Assembly: GCA_023436205.1 (NCBI GenBank)
Contig: JAEZKC010000078.1
Span: forward strand, 1-22,107
Reading direction: 5' to 3'
Origin: Fibrobacterota bacterium
GTDB taxonomy: Bacteria; Fibrobacterota; Chitinivibrionia; Chitinivibrionales; Chitinispirillaceae
DNA length: 22,107 bases
Positions 1-7,893 of the stretch are shown here, piece by piece; within the stretch, counting starts at the first letter, position 1; the number at the start of each line of letters is the position of its first letter. Position numbers and translations under genes: made by a program. The notes below the pieces were generated by a model, which saw only the letters and a list, made by a program, of their open reading frames with translations, was not told the origin of the DNA and searched no databases.

Positions 1-400
1 ACCTTGGAAACAGAACCGTCTGCATCCGAGGCTGCTGCGGTAATGGTGATGGATGCCGGTGCAGTAAACGTCGCATTGTTTACAGGTGAGCTTATCGAAA
101 CCGACGGAGCCTGATTGGGGTTGCTGACTGTAATGGAAACTGCAGTCGAAGTGGTGACAGCCCCTGAATTATCGGTGGCTTTGGCTGTGATGGTATAGGT
201 TCCCGCGGCAACATTTGTCCAGTTGTAGTTGTAAGGTGACGAGTTATCTTCACCCAGTTTGGTAGTTCCGTTGAAAAATTCCACCTTGGAAACTGAACCG
301 TCAGCGTCCGATGCAGCTGCGGTAATGGAAACAGATGCCGGTGCGGTAAACGATGCGTTATTTGCAGGTGAGCTTACTGATACTGACGGAGCCTGATTGG
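1..400 (-). repeat. Tandem 282-base repeat encoding Ig-like domains
   Basis: Bases 1-118 and 283-400 are near-identical and lie exactly 282 bases (94 codons) apart. Both end in gcctgattgg, at 109-118 and 391-400. One full unit (119-400) and part of a second (1-118) are seen, so the array may continue beyond the left edge. It encodes the Ig-like domains of the cellulase. Confidence 0.85.
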
Positions 401-1787
401 AGGTTGAAGAAGCAAAATTCAGCCAGTTCAGGTTCAAGAGTCCGTCCGCTGCTCCGGAAAAGGCTAGTCGTAAAGTATGATTACCTTGTGACAATGATAA
501 GGTGGTGTTGAATGTCTGCCAGTTCTGCCAATCACCTGTAGTGGGGACATTGAGTGTTCCTGCGTCTGCACCATCAACTTTGAATGTTATTGTTCCGCTA
601 TTGAGTGTCGCCGCTCTTACGTCTACTCTGTAATTTCCGGTTGATTGCACATTTATGAGGTATTCCATCCAATCGCCATTGTCAATATATCCCACATTTT
701 CTCCGCCGCCCGCATCGAGAGTGGTTTCTGTTTGCACTCCGGACATGTTCGAGAAGTTCTCGGCTTGAATTGTTCCGGGGATATCATATCTGGTGGGGGG
801 CACTGTCACTTCCGTTGAGTACTCGCGCAAATACCTGCGAATGAATTTTCCAGAAGTTGTTAAGCTGGATTCTGACCATCCTCCGCTGGAGCTCGCACCT
901 CCCACCAGAGCTGATGCTGTTTCCGCCTTGTCGGCAATTGACCAATTACACCAGCTCAGTTTGTTCTGATCCATGAAGGAAAACCAGGTCTTTGTCTCGT
1001 TTGTATCCAGAGTGCCGCTTCCCGTGTTTTCACAAGTTCCAAACTCAGAAACAAAAAGAGCAACACCCTTGCTCAGTGCACTTGATGCCTTGGAGCGAAG
1101 GGTTGCCTTGTGTGATGCTGCGTAAAAATGAAGCGAATAGGCGATGTTGGATTTTCCGGTTATGGGATCGTTGGCGGCTATATCCACATCCTGGCACCAG
1201 GAGGGAGTACCCACGATAATCAGGTTATCAGGGTCGATGGCTCGTATGGCATCAATGATTCTTTCAGAATAGGCCTTCACTCCGCTCCATGGTACTTGTA
1301 GCGGTTCATTGAATATCTCATAAATGACATTGGGATAATTGCCGTAGGTTCTGGCCATTTCCTCAAAAAATGCCTTTGCCTTGGCTTCATGATTTGTGGC
1401 ATTATGGTCGTGCCAGTCGATAATTACATATAATCCGTTTGCAATGGCGGCATTCACTACTGTTCTGACCCTGTTACTGTTTGCAGCTGAGTCGGAGAGA
1501 TATGCCGGATCTTCTGGATTTGAGGTCTCCACTCCCATAGCCGCACGAACGACAGTGGCTTTCCAGTCACTGGCCAGCCAGCCAACCACATTGCCGTTCC
1601 AGTATTGCTCCATCCACTGACTCCAGAAAAAACTCATGCCTCGAAGCTGAACTGGGGAACCGTTTTTGTCCAGAATTTTGTTTCCCTGCACCTGGAGTTG
1701 GCCGTATGTTTGCACCGGGGTAGCAGAAGAGGTGAAAAGGAGGCTGCTCAGGGTGAACAGTATAGCCGCGAGGTGTAGTTTTTTCAT
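1..1787 (-). CDS. Secreted GH5 endoglucanase with CBM6 and Ig-like repeats (C-terminus outside window)
   Basis: Predicted secreted beta-1,4-glucanase acting on cellulose or related beta-glucan; 595 residues are visible and the frame is open at the window edge. The start is ATG at 1787, preceded by a GGAGG ribosome site. A signal peptide (MKK, then a hydrophobic stretch to about residue 23) leads into a GH5 catalytic domain, about residues 28-320. Visible hallmarks are the IIDWH motif (His126), the acid/base Glu161 in IFNEP, HFY at 220-222 and the nucleophile Glu248 in VSEFG. A CBM6 carbohydrate-binding module follows at about 339-458 (QAENF, then NVGYIDNGDW). Next come one complete and one cut Ig-like domain of the Big_7 kind (NQAPSV, then DADGSVSKVEFFNG). 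The gene is divergent from the eanB operon. The missing end could hold more Ig repeats and a sorting domain. GH5 assignment is firm; the exact polysaccharide is inferred. Confidence 0.9.
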   Translation of the reverse strand, partial: MKKLHLAAILFTLSSLLFTSSATPVQTYGQLQVQGNKILDKNGSPVQLRGMSFFWSQWMEQYWNGNVVGWLASDWKATVVRAAMGVETSNPEDPAYLSDSAANSNRVRTVVNAAIANGLYVIIDWHDHNATNHEAKAKAFFEEMARTYGNYPNVIYEIFNEPLQVPWSGVKAYSERIIDAIRAIDPDNLIIVGTPSWCQDVDIAANDPITGKSNIAYSLHFYAASHKATLRSKASSALSKGVALFVSEFGTCENTGSGTLDTNETKTWFSFMDQNKLSWCNWSIADKAETASALVGGASSSGGWSESSLTTSGKFIRRYLREYSTEVTVPPTRYDIPGTIQAENFSNMSGVQTETTLDAGGGENVGYIDNGDWMEYLINVQSTGNYRVDVRAATLNSGTITFKVDGADAGTLNVPTTGDWQNWQTFNTTLSLSQGNHTLRLAFSGAADGLLNLNWLNFASSTSNQAPSVSVSSPANNASFTAPASVSITAAASDADGSVSKVEFFNGTTKLGEDNSSPYNYNWTNVAAGTYTITAKATDNSGAVTTSTAVSITVSNPNQAPSVSISSPVNNATFTAPASITITAAASDADGSVSK

Positions 1788-1967
1788 CACTCCTCCATTA
1801 AACGCTTAAATTTAAAGAAACCGTTTGCTGATTCATTACAACATAATAAATGATTGGCTGAATTTTGTGATCTTTTTTCCCTTTCTGGCTCATTTTGACC
1901 GCGGCCGCAATTTTGCTCTCTCTGTTTCGCAACGATTTCCCCCTTCGAACTCAATGTAAGGCGTGCC

Positions 1968-3260
1968 ATGAGTAGACTTGCAAGGGTGTCCACAGCCGAT
2001 GTGCGTGCGTTTTTAATGGGAACTGATGTGTTTCTGGTCGATACTCGACCTGTTGATCAATACAATGGCTGGCTGGCTCAGGGGCAGATTCGCAACGGGC
2101 ACATTTTCAGTGCTAAGAGCCTCCCTTTGAAATGGTGCAGGTATCTTGACTGGTTGGATGTTGTTAGATTTAAAAAGATTGCAGCATCAAAACCGGTTAT
2201 ACTGTATGGTCAAAACAGAGATGAAGTGGGAGAAGTTGCCGAGCATTTAATAAGAGCCGGTTATGGAGATGTGCGGGTATATTACGATTTTCTGGAGGAG
2301 TGGGCAGGCAGTTCGAAGGCACCCATGTCTAAACTGGCCCGTTTTCGTCATCTGGTTTCAGCTCAGTGGGTGCACCAGCTTCTTTCGGGTAAACCTGTGC
2401 CGGAGTATAATGAACAAAAATTTGTAATCTGTCACGCTCATTATCAAAATCACCAGGTTTACGATAACGGGCATATACCCGGTGCCGTGCAGATTGATAC
2501 CAATACCTTAGAAGACCCTGAAACATGGAATCGCAGATCTCCTTCAGAGCTAAAAATAGCTTTTGAGAAGGCGGGCATCACATCTGATACCATGGTTATA
2601 CTTTACGGAACCTGTCTTTCAGCCGACCCGGATGATCCTTTTCCGGGGTCGAGTGCCGGGCATATTGCCGCCATGCGCTGTGCGTTTATCATGCTCTATG
2701 CGGGGGTTAAGGATGTACGCATTTTGAACGGTGGATTTCAAGCATGGAAAGATGAGGGGTTTGAGATTTCCAGAGAGGAATCAGTTCCGGAGCCTGTGCA
2801 GGATTTCGGAGCTGACATACCGGCCAAGCCGGAGTTTGCGGTGGATGTGCCGGAGGCTAAGCAGATTTTAGCAGATTCCGATAAAAATCTGGTATGCGTG
2901 AGGAGCTGGAGGGAGTATGTGGGAGAGGTGAGCGGTTACAACTATATCCGGCAGAAAGGGCGAATTCCCGGAGCGGTTTTTGCCGATTGCGGAACGGATG
3001 CCTACCACATGGAAAATTACCGTAATGTCGATCATACCACCCGTGAGTACCACGAGATTGAACAGTTGTGGGCGAAATCGGGGATTACACCTGACAAGCA
3101 CAATGCTTTTTATTGCGGAACAGGTTGGAGAGGCAGCGAAGCGTTCATCAATGCCTGGCTCATGGAGTGGCCTCGAATTTCTGTTTTTGATGGAGGTTGG
3201 TATGAATGGAGCAGTGATGGTAACAATCCAGTTGAAACAGGAGTTCCTACAAAAACTTAA
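1968..3260 (+). CDS. eanB: Multi-rhodanese sulfurtransferase, probable ergothioneine synthase EanB
   Basis: Predicted to insert sulfur directly into the imidazole C-H bond of hercynine to give ergothioneine without oxygen, using persulfide or polysulfide sulfur. The 430 residues form three rhodanese-like units. Residues ~7-112 lack a catalytic Cys (YGQNRDE at the loop). Residues ~125-275 have a non-canonical loop (ILYGTCLSAD). Residues ~290-425 carry the active loop CGTGWRG with Cys383. As I remember Chlorobium limicola EanB, its catalytic Cys is 412, with functional Tyr353 and Glu345 and further Cys at 184, 339 and 370. Subtracting 29 lands here on Cys383, Tyr324, Glu316, Cys155, Cys310 and Cys341, so the two align nearly without gaps. 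ATG at 1968 has AAGG six bases upstream. The neighbour is a hercynine-type methyltransferase, which strongly supports the assignment over a generic thiosulfate sulfurtransferase. Confidence 0.87.
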   Translation: MSRLARVSTADVRAFLMGTDVFLVDTRPVDQYNGWLAQGQIRNGHIFSAKSLPLKWCRYLDWLDVVRFKKIAASKPVILYGQNRDEVGEVAEHLIRAGYGDVRVYYDFLEEWAGSSKAPMSKLARFRHLVSAQWVHQLLSGKPVPEYNEQKFVICHAHYQNHQVYDNGHIPGAVQIDTNTLEDPETWNRRSPSELKIAFEKAGITSDTMVILYGTCLSADPDDPFPGSSAGHIAAMRCAFIMLYAGVKDVRILNGGFQAWKDEGFEISREESVPEPVQDFGADIPAKPEFAVDVPEAKQILADSDKNLVCVRSWREYVGEVSGYNYIRQKGRIPGAVFADCGTDAYHMENYRNVDHTTREYHEIEQLWAKSGITPDKHNAFYCGTGWRGSEAFINAWLMEWPRISVFDGGWYEWSSDGNNPVETGVPTKT

Positions 3261-3278
3261 TGAGGTTTGGATGTCAGG

Positions 3279-4253
3279 ATGAAGCAATTTTTTGAAAACG
3301 AACAAAAAATAGTATGTCATGACCTTGCGCAATCAGTGTTTCAAACTTTAACCTCCCTTCAGCGGTCCATACCAACTGTTTTTCTTTATGATGCTCTGGG
3401 TTCCAGGCTGTTTGAGAAAATCACCCAACTTCCTGAATATTATCCATCGCGGCTTGAAATAAACCTTCTCACAAAATTAGGTGCTGATTACCTTAAAAAG
3501 TTTGAAAACTGCGATATTGTGGATCTTGGCAGTGGAAACTGCTCCAAGATCTGCTGTCTATTCAATAACATGGACTATTCAGGTTTCAGCTCCTTGCGGT
3601 ATGTACCTTTTGACGTGAGCTGGGAAATTCTTCTGGAATCGGCAAAACTTCTGATTTCCCGGTTTCCTCAGTTAAACGTGCACGCTTTAGAGGGTGATTT
3701 CCTTACCCAGCTTCATTTGCTGCCATCGGGGAGAAAGAAGCTGGTGTGCTTTTTTGGCAGCACTATTGGCAATTTCGAATCGGGCCAAAGGGTGTCATTC
3801 CTTTCTGATTTGTCTAAACAGATGAAAGAAGGAGACAACCTTTTGCTTGGAGTCGACTTGGTCAAGCCAATGAATGTCTTGGAAAGGGCTTACAACGATT
3901 CCGGAAATGTGACAGCTCTTTTCAACCTTAATATCCTTAATTCTGTAAATGCTCTGACTGGCAGTGATTTCAATACGGCCCTCTTCAGGCATGTTGCCTA
4001 TTACAACGAAGAACTGTCCAGAGTTGAAATGTACTTGGAAGCTCTCGAGAGTATGGCAATTCACAGCCCCGCATTCCCCCGTGATGTGAAAATATCCAAA
4101 GGGGAACGGATTCACACCGAGAATTCGCATAAATTCACAATCGTTCAAATTGCAGATGAGGCCGAATGTGCCGGGTTGACAGTTGAATCATTATACACAG
4201 ACAATAACAAATGGTATTCTCTTGTGGAGATGAAAAAGGGTGGCGATGTTTAA
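3279..4253 (+). CDS. eanA: L-histidine N-alpha-methyltransferase (EgtD/EanA type)
   Basis: Predicted to use three S-adenosylmethionine molecules to trimethylate histidine to hercynine, the first step to ergothioneine. Family signatures are YDALGSRLF, LPEYYPSR, the SAM loop DLGSGNCSK, FFGSTIGNF, DLVKP, LERAYND, FRHVAYYN and HTENSHKF. Counting from ATG 3279, the histidine-binding residues I recall from Mycobacterium smegmatis EgtD (Tyr56, Asn166, Tyr206, Glu282, Ser284) correspond to Tyr55, Asn165, Tyr205, Glu281 and Ser283, a constant shift of one. Length (324) is normal for the family. I prefer ATG 3279; an in-frame TTG at 3267 would sit one base after GAGG, too close to use it as a ribosome site. 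It follows eanB by 18 bases and overlaps sufS. In anaerobes this homologue is called EanA. Confidence 0.9.
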   Translation: MKQFFENEQKIVCHDLAQSVFQTLTSLQRSIPTVFLYDALGSRLFEKITQLPEYYPSRLEINLLTKLGADYLKKFENCDIVDLGSGNCSKICCLFNNMDYSGFSSLRYVPFDVSWEILLESAKLLISRFPQLNVHALEGDFLTQLHLLPSGRKKLVCFFGSTIGNFESGQRVSFLSDLSKQMKEGDNLLLGVDLVKPMNVLERAYNDSGNVTALFNLNILNSVNALTGSDFNTALFRHVAYYNEELSRVEMYLEALESMAIHSPAFPRDVKISKGERIHTENSHKFTIVQIADEAECAGLTVESLYTDNNKWYSLVEMKKGGDV

Positions 4254-5460
4254 TGTAGATGAAATTCGAAGAGATTTTCCCATTCTCGCTACAAAGGTCT
4301 ATGGCAAAAATCTAGTGTATCTTGATAATGCCGCCACCACTCAGAAGCCCATGGCAGTCATTGATGAAGTGGTCAGGTATTATTCGCAGGTGAACAGTAA
4401 CATCCATCGTGGAGTTCATTACCTGAGCAGTCTGGCCAGCAGGGAATACGAAGCTGCCCGGGAAAAGGTGGCTCAGTTCATTAATGCCAACAGTGCCCGG
4501 GAGGTGGTTTTCACTCACGGGGCAACCGAATCCATCAATCTGGTCGCAAACAGCTTTGGTTTAAAGGCAATTTGTGAAGGAGATGAGATAATTGTCAGCG
4601 AAATGGAGCATCATTCAAATTTGGTTCCCTGGCAGCAGCTGTGTCAGACAAAAGGAGCGGTTCTGAAAGTGCTCCCCTTTGATGATCGTGGTGTACTTCA
4701 GGTTGAGCTGCTTTCTTCGCTTCTGTCGCAAAAAACAAAACTGGTTGCAGTCACAGCAGTATCTAATGTGCTTGGGACTGTAAACCCCATCAAAGAGATT
4801 GTCGCACGGGCTCATCTTCGCAACATCCCGGTGCTTGTGGATGGGGCGCAGTCGGTTCAGCATGGCCCAACAGATGTGAAAGAAATGGATTGCGACTTTT
4901 TTGTCTTTTCCGGACATAAGCTGTTTGCCGAAACCGGTATTGGTGTGCTTTACGCAAAGGAGATTTTGCTCGATTCAATGCCTCCTTATCTGCTTGGGGG
5001 CGGCATGATTGATTCTGTCGACTTCAATATCACTACCTACACTAAACCGCCTGCTCGTTTTGAGGCCGGGACTCCAAATATTTGCGGGGCTTTAAGTTTA
5101 AAAACAGCCATTTCCTACGTACAATCCATTGGACTTGAGGAAATTGCCGAGTACGAGGAGCAGTTACTTCTCTATCTGCAGGAGAAAATGCAAAAATTTG
5201 ACCAGGTTACTATCTATGGAAATGCCAATAGAAAAGCATCCGTGCTTTCTTTCGGCATCGATGGGGTCAGCTCTTTCGATGCCGCTTCTTTACTTGATAA
5301 GATGGGGGTGGCTGTGCGTTCCGGCACTCATTGCGCCCAGACGGTCATGAGGCACTTCGGCGTGAGTGGAATGATTCGGGCAAGTATTGCTTTTTACAAC
5401 AACCGGGATGATATCGACGCTTTCACTGGAGCATTGGAGCGGGTTTTCGCCATTATCTGA
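4246..5460 (+). CDS. sufS: SufS-type cysteine desulfurase
   Basis: PLP enzyme that removes sulfur from L-cysteine, leaving alanine and an enzyme persulfide. N-terminal YLDNAATTQKP and NIHRGVHYLS are typical of group II (SufS/CsdA) enzymes. The PLP lysine is Lys225 in SGHKLF, and the persulfide cysteine is Cys363 in RSGTHCAQ, positions almost the same as in E. coli SufS (226 and 364, from memory). Length (404) is normal. I take ATG 4246, five bases after AGGG; GTG 4240 is an alternative. It overlaps the end of eanA by 8 bases, so translation is probably coupled. No sufB, sufC or sufD is adjacent, so the pair with sufE looks dedicated to the ergothioneine operon, though a role in Fe-S assembly cannot be excluded. 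Confidence 0.93.
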   Translation: MFNVDEIRRDFPILATKVYGKNLVYLDNAATTQKPMAVIDEVVRYYSQVNSNIHRGVHYLSSLASREYEAAREKVAQFINANSAREVVFTHGATESINLVANSFGLKAICEGDEIIVSEMEHHSNLVPWQQLCQTKGAVLKVLPFDDRGVLQVELLSSLLSQKTKLVAVTAVSNVLGTVNPIKEIVARAHLRNIPVLVDGAQSVQHGPTDVKEMDCDFFVFSGHKLFAETGIGVLYAKEILLDSMPPYLLGGGMIDSVDFNITTYTKPPARFEAGTPNICGALSLKTAISYVQSIGLEEIAEYEEQLLLYLQEKMQKFDQVTIYGNANRKASVLSFGIDGVSSFDAASLLDKMGVAVRSGTHCAQTVMRHFGVSGMIRASIAFYNNRDDIDAFTGALERVFAII

Positions 5461-5472
5461 AAGGGTTTTGTC

Positions 5473-5892
5473 ATGGAGATAGATTTATTGCAGAAAGAGG
5501 TGATACAGGAATTTTCCAATCTTCAAAGTTCTCTTGAAAAGTATGAATATCTGCTTGACCTCGGAAAAAAACTTCAGTGTGAAGAGTGGATTAAAAAAGA
5601 ACAGTACGCATTGAAGGGCTGTCAGTCACAGGTATGGATTCATGCAGAAGAGATTGAGTGTAAAGTTCATTTTCGGGCAGATAGTGATTCACTCATTTTG
5701 CGTGGCGTACTTGCACTTTTATTGAGAGTGTTAGACCATCAGAAGGCGGATGACATTATTGGAGCCAATCTTTTCTTTCTGAAAGAAATCGGTTTGGAAT
5801 CAGGTTTTTCTCCATCCAGAGCTAATGGGGTTTCCACTATTGTGAATTCTATTCGTGGAATTTGCGAACAATTTGTACGTTCTGACAACTGA
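5473..5892 (+). CDS. sufE: SufE sulfur-transfer protein
   Basis: Predicted partner of SufS that accepts its persulfide and passes the sulfur on. The 139 residues contain the SufE signature LKGCQSQVW with acceptor Cys50 (Cys51 in E. coli SufE, from memory) and the C-terminal SPSRANGV helix region. It starts 12 bases after sufS stops, in the same operon. Its likely acceptors here are the rhodanese EanB (proposed from context) or the Fe-S scaffold (the usual role). It is the last gene of the operon and is followed by a hairpin. Confidence 0.92.
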   Translation: MEIDLLQKEVIQEFSNLQSSLEKYEYLLDLGKKLQCEEWIKKEQYALKGCQSQVWIHAEEIECKVHFRADSDSLILRGVLALLLRVLDHQKADDIIGANLFFLKEIGLESGFSPSRANGVSTIVNSIRGICEQFVRSDN

Positions 5893-5896
5893 AATG

Positions 5897-5919
5897 GCAG
5901 GGCCTTGGTCTGGCCCTGC
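5897..5919. terminator. Probable intrinsic terminator between convergent genes
   Basis: GCAGGGCC, a loop of 7 and GGCCCTGC form an 8-bp GC-rich stem just after sufE and before the convergent ferritin-like gene. The T-run is weak (ttagtt), so efficiency is uncertain; it may serve both strands. Confidence 0.65.
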
Positions 5920-5936
5920 TTAGTTATTCCGGTCTG

Positions 5937-7196
5937 TTATCTGTTCAGAAATGAATCCATGATTTTTTTCTGATCGGGGACCTCTTTTCTTGATTGAAAA
6001 ATATCAACCGGGTTGGGCCCCTCGGTTTCTACTCGATAATCCTGACCTTGTTTGCTGATGCATTCGGAAATGACTTTTTGAGAAGGGACAAATGATCCTG
6101 CATTTACCATATTCTGGTACTGCATGTACCTGTCTTTGCTTTCGGACTGCTTTAGTGGTACGAATTTTGTGCGATCACCGGAATAATTCACCTGGTTTTG
6201 GAGAACCTGCCTTAAGTAATCCTTTGATGATTCAAGTATAAGCGGTTCCGGAAAGGAATCCGGGTAATTTTCTTCAGCTTCTTTCTTCTCAAACTTTTTC
6301 ATCATCTCTGAAGCCATGTGAAGATGGGTAATTTCATTTTCGAGGCAGGTCTGCCAGACCTTCCTTACCCGATCATCAACTTCCGACTGCATGCAGGACC
6401 AGTACATATAACATTCATTGTATTCGTGAAGAACCGCCATTTCAAACCAGCTGGCACGCGGGTCGGTGAGGGAGCCATAATTGGTAACGTGCTGCTCCTC
6501 TATCTGAGCGATTTCCTGGTAAAGACCCCGTCCCAGTGGGTCGTCAAACCGGTTTCCCACATTCATATAATAGTTCATGGTCTGCTGCTCGGCAGCTATG
6601 ATGGTTTCGATATGAAGTTTGGTGATAGCGCTTGCATTTTTCCTGTTGGTAAAATTTCTGACAGTATCTATGGGATGGCAATGCTCTACAACCGTTGGAC
6701 GTCCGGGAGTGATTTCGGTAAGATCTTTTACGATGGCCTCTGCTTTTCGTTCATCTGTCATTGCGAGGAGGTTTGCGTATCTGTAGAGATGGTCGAAATC
6801 TTCAAGAAGGGCAAAATCCAGGGCCGCTTTTACATAGGGATCAGGTTCGCTTTTGGCCATGGCGGCTGTGAGGTCAACCGCGAGCTGTTCGTAGCCAATA
6901 GTTACTTGCAGGGTGGATTCGTCTGCGGGGATCATCCAGTTCACCATTTTTTGCTGCTGCTGTTCTATTCTTCTAATCTGGGCCAGATGTTGTCGCAGTT
7001 CAAGGTCGTCGCTGTGTCGGTGGAAATTATGATAAAAAAGTACCGCCTCCACTTCTATACCGTTCATAAGAATACCTCTGGTGCGGGTATAGGGGTGAAC
7101 AGTTTTACTATCGTAAGGCTTAGTATCCAGCTGAGACCAGGACATGGTCTGCTTTTCCATGGGGATACCTTTTTCCTTGAAGGGGTTAAAACCCAT
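5937..7196 (-). CDS. Internally duplicated ferritin-like (di-iron) protein
   Basis: A cytoplasmic protein of 419 residues built from two ferritin-like four-helix bundles. The second bundle has the canonical di-iron ligand spacing: Glu203, then Glu233-x-x-His236, Glu258, then Glu288-x-x-His291 (steps of 30, 25 and 30). The first repeats exactly the same spacing 155 residues earlier, with changes: Glu48, Glu78-x-x-Gln81, Glu103, Asp133-x-x-His136. Other residues also match at the same offset (Tyr55/210, Asn57/212, Asp63-Asp64/218-219), so this is an internal duplication. Residues after ~310 are a charged tail with no recognised domain. ATG 7196 follows GGAG by 7 bases; there is no signal peptide. 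Rubrerythrin-like peroxide or oxygen reduction, or iron handling, are possible roles. The two genes upstream on the same strand may be co-transcribed, although a hairpin intervenes. Confidence 0.8.
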   Translation of the reverse strand: MGFNPFKEKGIPMEKQTMSWSQLDTKPYDSKTVHPYTRTRGILMNGIEVEAVLFYHNFHRHSDDLELRQHLAQIRRIEQQQQKMVNWMIPADESTLQVTIGYEQLAVDLTAAMAKSEPDPYVKAALDFALLEDFDHLYRYANLLAMTDERKAEAIVKDLTEITPGRPTVVEHCHPIDTVRNFTNRKNASAITKLHIETIIAAEQQTMNYYMNVGNRFDDPLGRGLYQEIAQIEEQHVTNYGSLTDPRASWFEMAVLHEYNECYMYWSCMQSEVDDRVRKVWQTCLENEITHLHMASEMMKKFEKKEAEENYPDSFPEPLILESSKDYLRQVLQNQVNYSGDRTKFVPLKQSESKDRYMQYQNMVNAGSFVPSQKVISECISKQGQDYRVETEGPNPVDIFQSRKEVPDQKKIMDSFLNR

Positions 7197-7260
7197 AGCG
7201 AGGCTCCTTTGATGAGGTTAGGTTGAAGATTCTGAGAACCTGGCGAATGAATGAGAAATT

Positions 7261-7295
7261 CCTGCCCTAGCCCAACGCTCTTGGCTTCGGGCAGG
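7261..7295 (-). terminator. Hairpin between two same-strand genes (terminator or attenuator)
   Basis: On the minus strand CCTGCCC pairs with GGGCAGG, and inside it AGCC pairs with GGCT, followed by AATTTCTC. It lies 8 bases past the stop of the 175-residue gene and 65 bases before the ferritin-like start, so it may end or reduce read-through into the latter. Confidence 0.55.
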
Positions 7296-7302
7296 ATAGA
7301 AC

Positions 7303-7830
7303 CTAGAGGAAGTAAACAGGATCGGCTTTACTCTTTTTCAGTAGTTCTTCAGTTTTGGGAATTTGCTGTTCGTCAATTTTAATCCAAAAAAGCACTGCTC
7401 CCTGTCTGATTCTGGAAATGAGCTGGGATGCTTCCCCTTCTGGTAAGCCTGCCTTCCGCAAAACCGGCCCCAGCGAACCTTTGCCCTCCACAAGAGCGCT
7501 TCTGATATAGCCTTCGATGGATTCACCGGCAAAGCCGACGGAACCGGCATCACTCATGTTTACTATTGTACAATCGGCCAGAAAATGATCGAGCCAGGGC
7601 AGCTCCTCTGATTTCATCTGCGGAAGCTTCGAGAGATCGCCACCTTCGCCTTTTGAAAGTGCTCCTCCGGCGATTTCTTTGAAGTTGCCTGTACTTGGGC
7701 CTTCACTTAATACTTTGGAAGTAACAATCACATTGGAATCGTCTCGATCAACTACCTCTTCTTTAAATAATAGCCCCGTTCCGTAGCGGGCCAGATCATA
7801 ATCGGGAAAAGTGGTCCATAAAAATTTCAT
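7303..7830 (-). CDS. Unknown 175-residue protein, weakly YflT-like
   Basis: I do not recognise a firm family. The protein is soluble-looking, with no signal peptide or membrane segment. Its N-terminus (MKFLWTTFPDYDLARYGT) and C-terminal part (a LRKAGLPEGEASQL motif, then QGAVLFWIKID, then a final strand) recall general-stress proteins of the YflT/DUF1269 kind. Those have a glycine-rich middle, a 'G-[IL]-P-x-x-E-A' motif and a strand that follows it. The resemblance is by eye only. The start at 7830 is supported by AAAGGA seven bases upstream. It lies between the 91-residue Ala/Gly-repeat gene and the ferritin-like gene on the same strand, suggesting a shared stress or redox role. Confidence 0.6.
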   Translation of the reverse strand: MKFLWTTFPDYDLARYGTGLLFKEEVVDRDDSNVIVTSKVLSEGPSTGNFKEIAGGALSKGEGGDLSKLPQMKSEELPWLDHFLADCTIVNMSDAGSVGFAGESIEGYIRSALVEGKGSLGPVLRKAGLPEGEASQLISRIRQGAVLFWIKIDEQQIPKTEELLKKSKADPVYFL

Positions 7831-7893
7831 ATCTCTGTCCTTTCTGCTTGCCCTGATAATCTGGCTGCAAACGCCAGGCCTGATGAAAGGAAC

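Noticed and set aside
1895..1900. TTGACC as a -35 box for eanB
   Set aside because: No acceptable -10 hexamer lies 16-18 bases downstream, so I do not claim a promoter.
1968..3260. Plain thiosulfate or mercaptopyruvate sulfurtransferase
   Set aside because: Three units, the CGTGWRG loop, the matching register with EanB and the methyltransferase neighbour fit ergothioneine synthesis better.
2868..3332. 154-codon minus-strand frame over the end of eanB
   Set aside because: It overlaps the catalytic domain of eanB and the start of eanA; shadow frame.
3279..4253. Aerobic EgtBCDE-type ergothioneine pathway
   Set aside because: No EgtB sulfoxide synthase, EgtC or EgtE is present; only the methyltransferase is shared between the two pathways.
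6318..7226. 302-codon plus-strand frame
   Set aside because: It lies antisense within the ferritin-like gene, whose ligand pattern is clearly real; the plus-strand product has no family likeness.
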